From positions 1,262,501 to 1,326,500 of the forward strand of contig NZ_RBXD01000001.1 in assembly GCF_003634825.1 (NCBI RefSeq): DNA of 64,000 nt, in the 5' to 3' direction. The DNA comes from Flavobacterium sp. 123. Its GTDB lineage: Bacteria; Bacteroidota; Bacteroidia; Flavobacteriales; Flavobacteriaceae. Position 1 is the first letter of the stretch, and each line of letters opens with the position of its first letter. Below the pieces are notes generated by a model that was not told the DNA's origin, made no database searches, and saw only the letters and a list, made by a program, of their open reading frames with translations. The translations under genes and the position numbers were made by a program. Shown here one piece after another: positions 62,326 through 64,000 of this stretch.

Positions 62326-63837
62326 CTATAAAGTAGCTATTGCTTTTTGAATTCGCGTAATTGTTTCTTCTTTTCCAATAACCTCTACTATATCAAATAG
62401 GTGAGGACCTTTAAGCGCTCCAACTAAACTCAAACGGAATGGCTGCATTATTTTCCCCATTCCAATTTCGTTTTTAGTCATCCAATCTTTTACAATGGTT
62501 TCTATATTTAGAGTTGAAAAATCAGTAATTTCTTCAAGTACTGAAATTAATTCTTGCATTAATACTGGAGTTTCTTCCTTCCAGTTTTTGCTGGCTTTTT
62601 CATCATAGGTTGTTGGAGCCACAAAAAAGAAATCACTCATTTCCCAAAATTCAGAGACAAAATGAGCACGTTCTTTAATTAAAGAAACAATTCTCGTTAG
62701 TTCAACCAATGAAAAATCACGATTTAGATTTTTTGATTCTACAATAGGAGCGAAGGCTTTTGCCAAAACAACATCATCTTGTTTTATCAAATATTGATGA
62801 TTGAACCATTTGTTTTTTTCAGGGTCAAATTTAGCTCCTGCTTTATGAACTCTATTTAAATCAAAAGCTTTTACTAATTCTTCTAATGAAAATAATTCTT
62901 TTTCGGTTCCATCATTCCACCCTAATAAGGCTAAGAAATTGACAACAGCTTCTGGGAAGTATCCTTTTTCTCTATATCCTGACGAAACTCCTTCGGCTGT
63001 TTTCCAATCTAACGGAAATACAGGGAATCCCATTTTATCTCCATCACGTTTGGACAATTTTCCATTTCCAATAGGTTTCATAATCAATGGTAAATGAGCA
63101 AATTCTGGAGCTACCCAATTAAATGCTCTATACAATAAAACGTGTAAAGGCATAGATGGCAACCATTCTTCACCACGGATAACATGTGAAGTTCCCATTA
63201 AATGATCATCTACAATATTTGCCAAATGATACGTTGGCATTCCGTCAGCCTTGAATAATACTTTGTCATCAAGAAGATTAGTTTCAAATTTTACATCTCC
63301 ACGAATAATGTCATGTAAATGCAAAGTTTCATTAACTGGAGTTTTAAATCGGATGACAAAATCTTCACCATTAGCGATTCTCTTAGCCGTTTCTTCAGCT
63401 GAAATTACTAATGAGGTATCTAGTTTTTCTCGATTGTTGTGGTTATAAATAAATGTTTTTCCTTGTTCTTCCTGCAGTTTTCTTTCCTTATCCAAAGCTT
63501 CTGCCGTATCAAAAGCATAATAGGCATTACCTGAATTGATTAATTCATCAGCATATTGTTTGTACAAATCTTTTCTTTCGCTTTGACGGTAAGGACCAAA
63601 TTTTTCATTTTTCCCAATAGTTTCATCTGGAGCTATTCCTAACCATTCTAAAGCTTCCATAATATATTCTTCCGCTCCAGGAACATAACGATTTTGATCC
63701 GTATCTTCAATTCGCAAAAAGAAAGTACCGCCGTTTTTCTTTGCAAATAAATAATTGAAAAGGGCAGTACGAACACCACCAATATGTAAAGGTCCAGTTG
63801 GACTTGGTGCAAAACGCACACGAACTTGCTTTGACAT
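62326..63837 (-). CDS. gltX: Glutamyl-tRNA synthetase
   Basis: This 503-residue class I synthetase charges tRNA-Glu. The HIGH motif is RFAPSPTGPLHIGGVRTALF near residue 7, and KMSKS reads GNGKLSKRDGD near 258. RIEDTDQNRYVPGAEEYIM near 42 binds Glu and ATP. With a separate GlnRS in the window, charging of Gln by transamidation is not needed, so a discriminating enzyme is expected. The longest frame begins at a TTG 11 codons upstream; the ATG (63837) is preferred since the promoter lies at 63854-63882. Confidence 0.97.
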   Translation of the reverse strand: MSKQVRVRFAPSPTGPLHIGGVRTALFNYLFAKKNGGTFFLRIEDTDQNRYVPGAEEYIMEALEWLGIAPDETIGKNEKFGPYRQSERKDLYKQYADELINSGNAYYAFDTAEALDKERKLQEEQGKTFIYNHNNREKLDTSLVISAEETAKRIANGEDFVIRFKTPVNETLHLHDIIRGDVKFETNLLDDKVLFKADGMPTYHLANIVDDHLMGTSHVIRGEEWLPSMPLHVLLYRAFNWVAPEFAHLPLIMKPIGNGKLSKRDGDKMGFPVFPLDWKTAEGVSSGYREKGYFPEAVVNFLALLGWNDGTEKELFSLEELVKAFDLNRVHKAGAKFDPEKNKWFNHQYLIKQDDVVLAKAFAPIVESKNLNRDFSLVELTRIVSLIKERAHFVSEFWEMSDFFFVAPTTYDEKASKNWKEETPVLMQELISVLEEITDFSTLNIETIVKDWMTKNEIGMGKIMQPFRLSLVGALKGPHLFDIVEVIGKEETITRIQKAIATL

Positions 63838-63853
63838 TTTTATAAATTTTGGG

Positions 63854-63882
63854 CAAAGATACAATTTCAATCACTCAATCAA
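63854..63882 (-). promoter_or_regulatory. gltX promoter
   Basis: On the minus strand TTG (complement of 63880-63882), 18 bases, then TATCTTTG (complement of 63854-63861). The leader is about 12 bases. Past 63883 the window ends in AT-rich sequence with no gene I can see. Confidence 0.7.
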
Positions 63883-64000
63883 AGAATTTGAAAATGAGAT
63901 ATTATTGCATTAACAACTTTGGTTCTTAATTTAACATTTCTTTATTCATATTAATTATTACTTTTATTGGTTGTTAATAATTAATTGTAAACCTTGAATA

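Overview
The window is a chromosomal stretch of a low-GC member of the Bacteroidota, most probably a Flavobacterium or close relative. This rests on RecA, SprE/PorW (type IX secretion and gliding), the flavobacterial families DUF4292, DUF4254, DUF5687, DUF6341, DUF6427, DUF6909 and DUF6327, the very AT-rich intergenic DNA, weak Shine-Dalgarno sequences, and repeated matches to the Bacteroidota promoter (TTG, 17-19 bases, TANNTTTG). I see no prophage, transposase, CRISPR array or rRNA. There is one tRNA gene (Cys).

Layout. 1-9 kb: two secreted proteins on the minus strand, then plus-strand holB, a DoxX protein, an acyl-CoA thioesterase and recA, a minus-strand PlsC acyltransferase, and a three-gene operon of a circularly permuted ATP-grasp protein, an alpha-E protein and a transglutaminase. 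9-16 kb (minus): EnvC-like murein hydrolase activator, DUF4292 lipoprotein, TPR protein, sugar nucleotidyltransferase, dUTPase, flippase, GNAT acetyltransferase. 16-22 kb (minus): F-type ATP synthase genes atpB-E-F-H-A-G without atpD or atpC, preceded by an AtpZ/AtpI-like gene, a bactofilin and sprE. 25-34 kb: an ABC exporter, a flavin/2Fe-2S reductase, a GT9 glycosyltransferase, DUF4254, upp, DUF6427, DUF6341, purD. 34-45 kb: an exopolysaccharide locus (CapK-like ligase, priming sugar transferase, UDP-glucuronate decarboxylase, glycosyltransferases, two polymerase/ligase-like membrane proteins, Wzx, Wzz-like). 45-52 kb: DUF6909, GH3, a membrane stub of an M23-type protein, tatA, tex, DUF1294, rpiB. 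53-64 kb: DUF2007, rnr, a DUF2807 protein, a LysE exporter, a repeat array ending in tRNA-Cys, folB, glnS, a YtxH/holin/DUF6327 operon, a beta-barrel protein and gltX.

Two non-coding regions stand out. The 707-bp gene-free stretch at 52109-52815 separates mostly minus-strand genes on the left from mostly plus-strand genes on the right, coincides with a change in base skew, and holds a cluster of DnaA-box-like 9-mers; I propose it as a candidate replication origin. The region 56809-57475 is a mosaic array in which a piece of the tRNA-Cys 3' end plus its terminator is repeated about every 100 bp. A further point is a set of hairpins inside the atp operon at the junctions where subunit stoichiometry must change.

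All functional names come from reading motifs and recalling families; no database search was run. Several starts were moved inward from the longest possible frame where that frame began at TTG or GTG or ran into a promoter.
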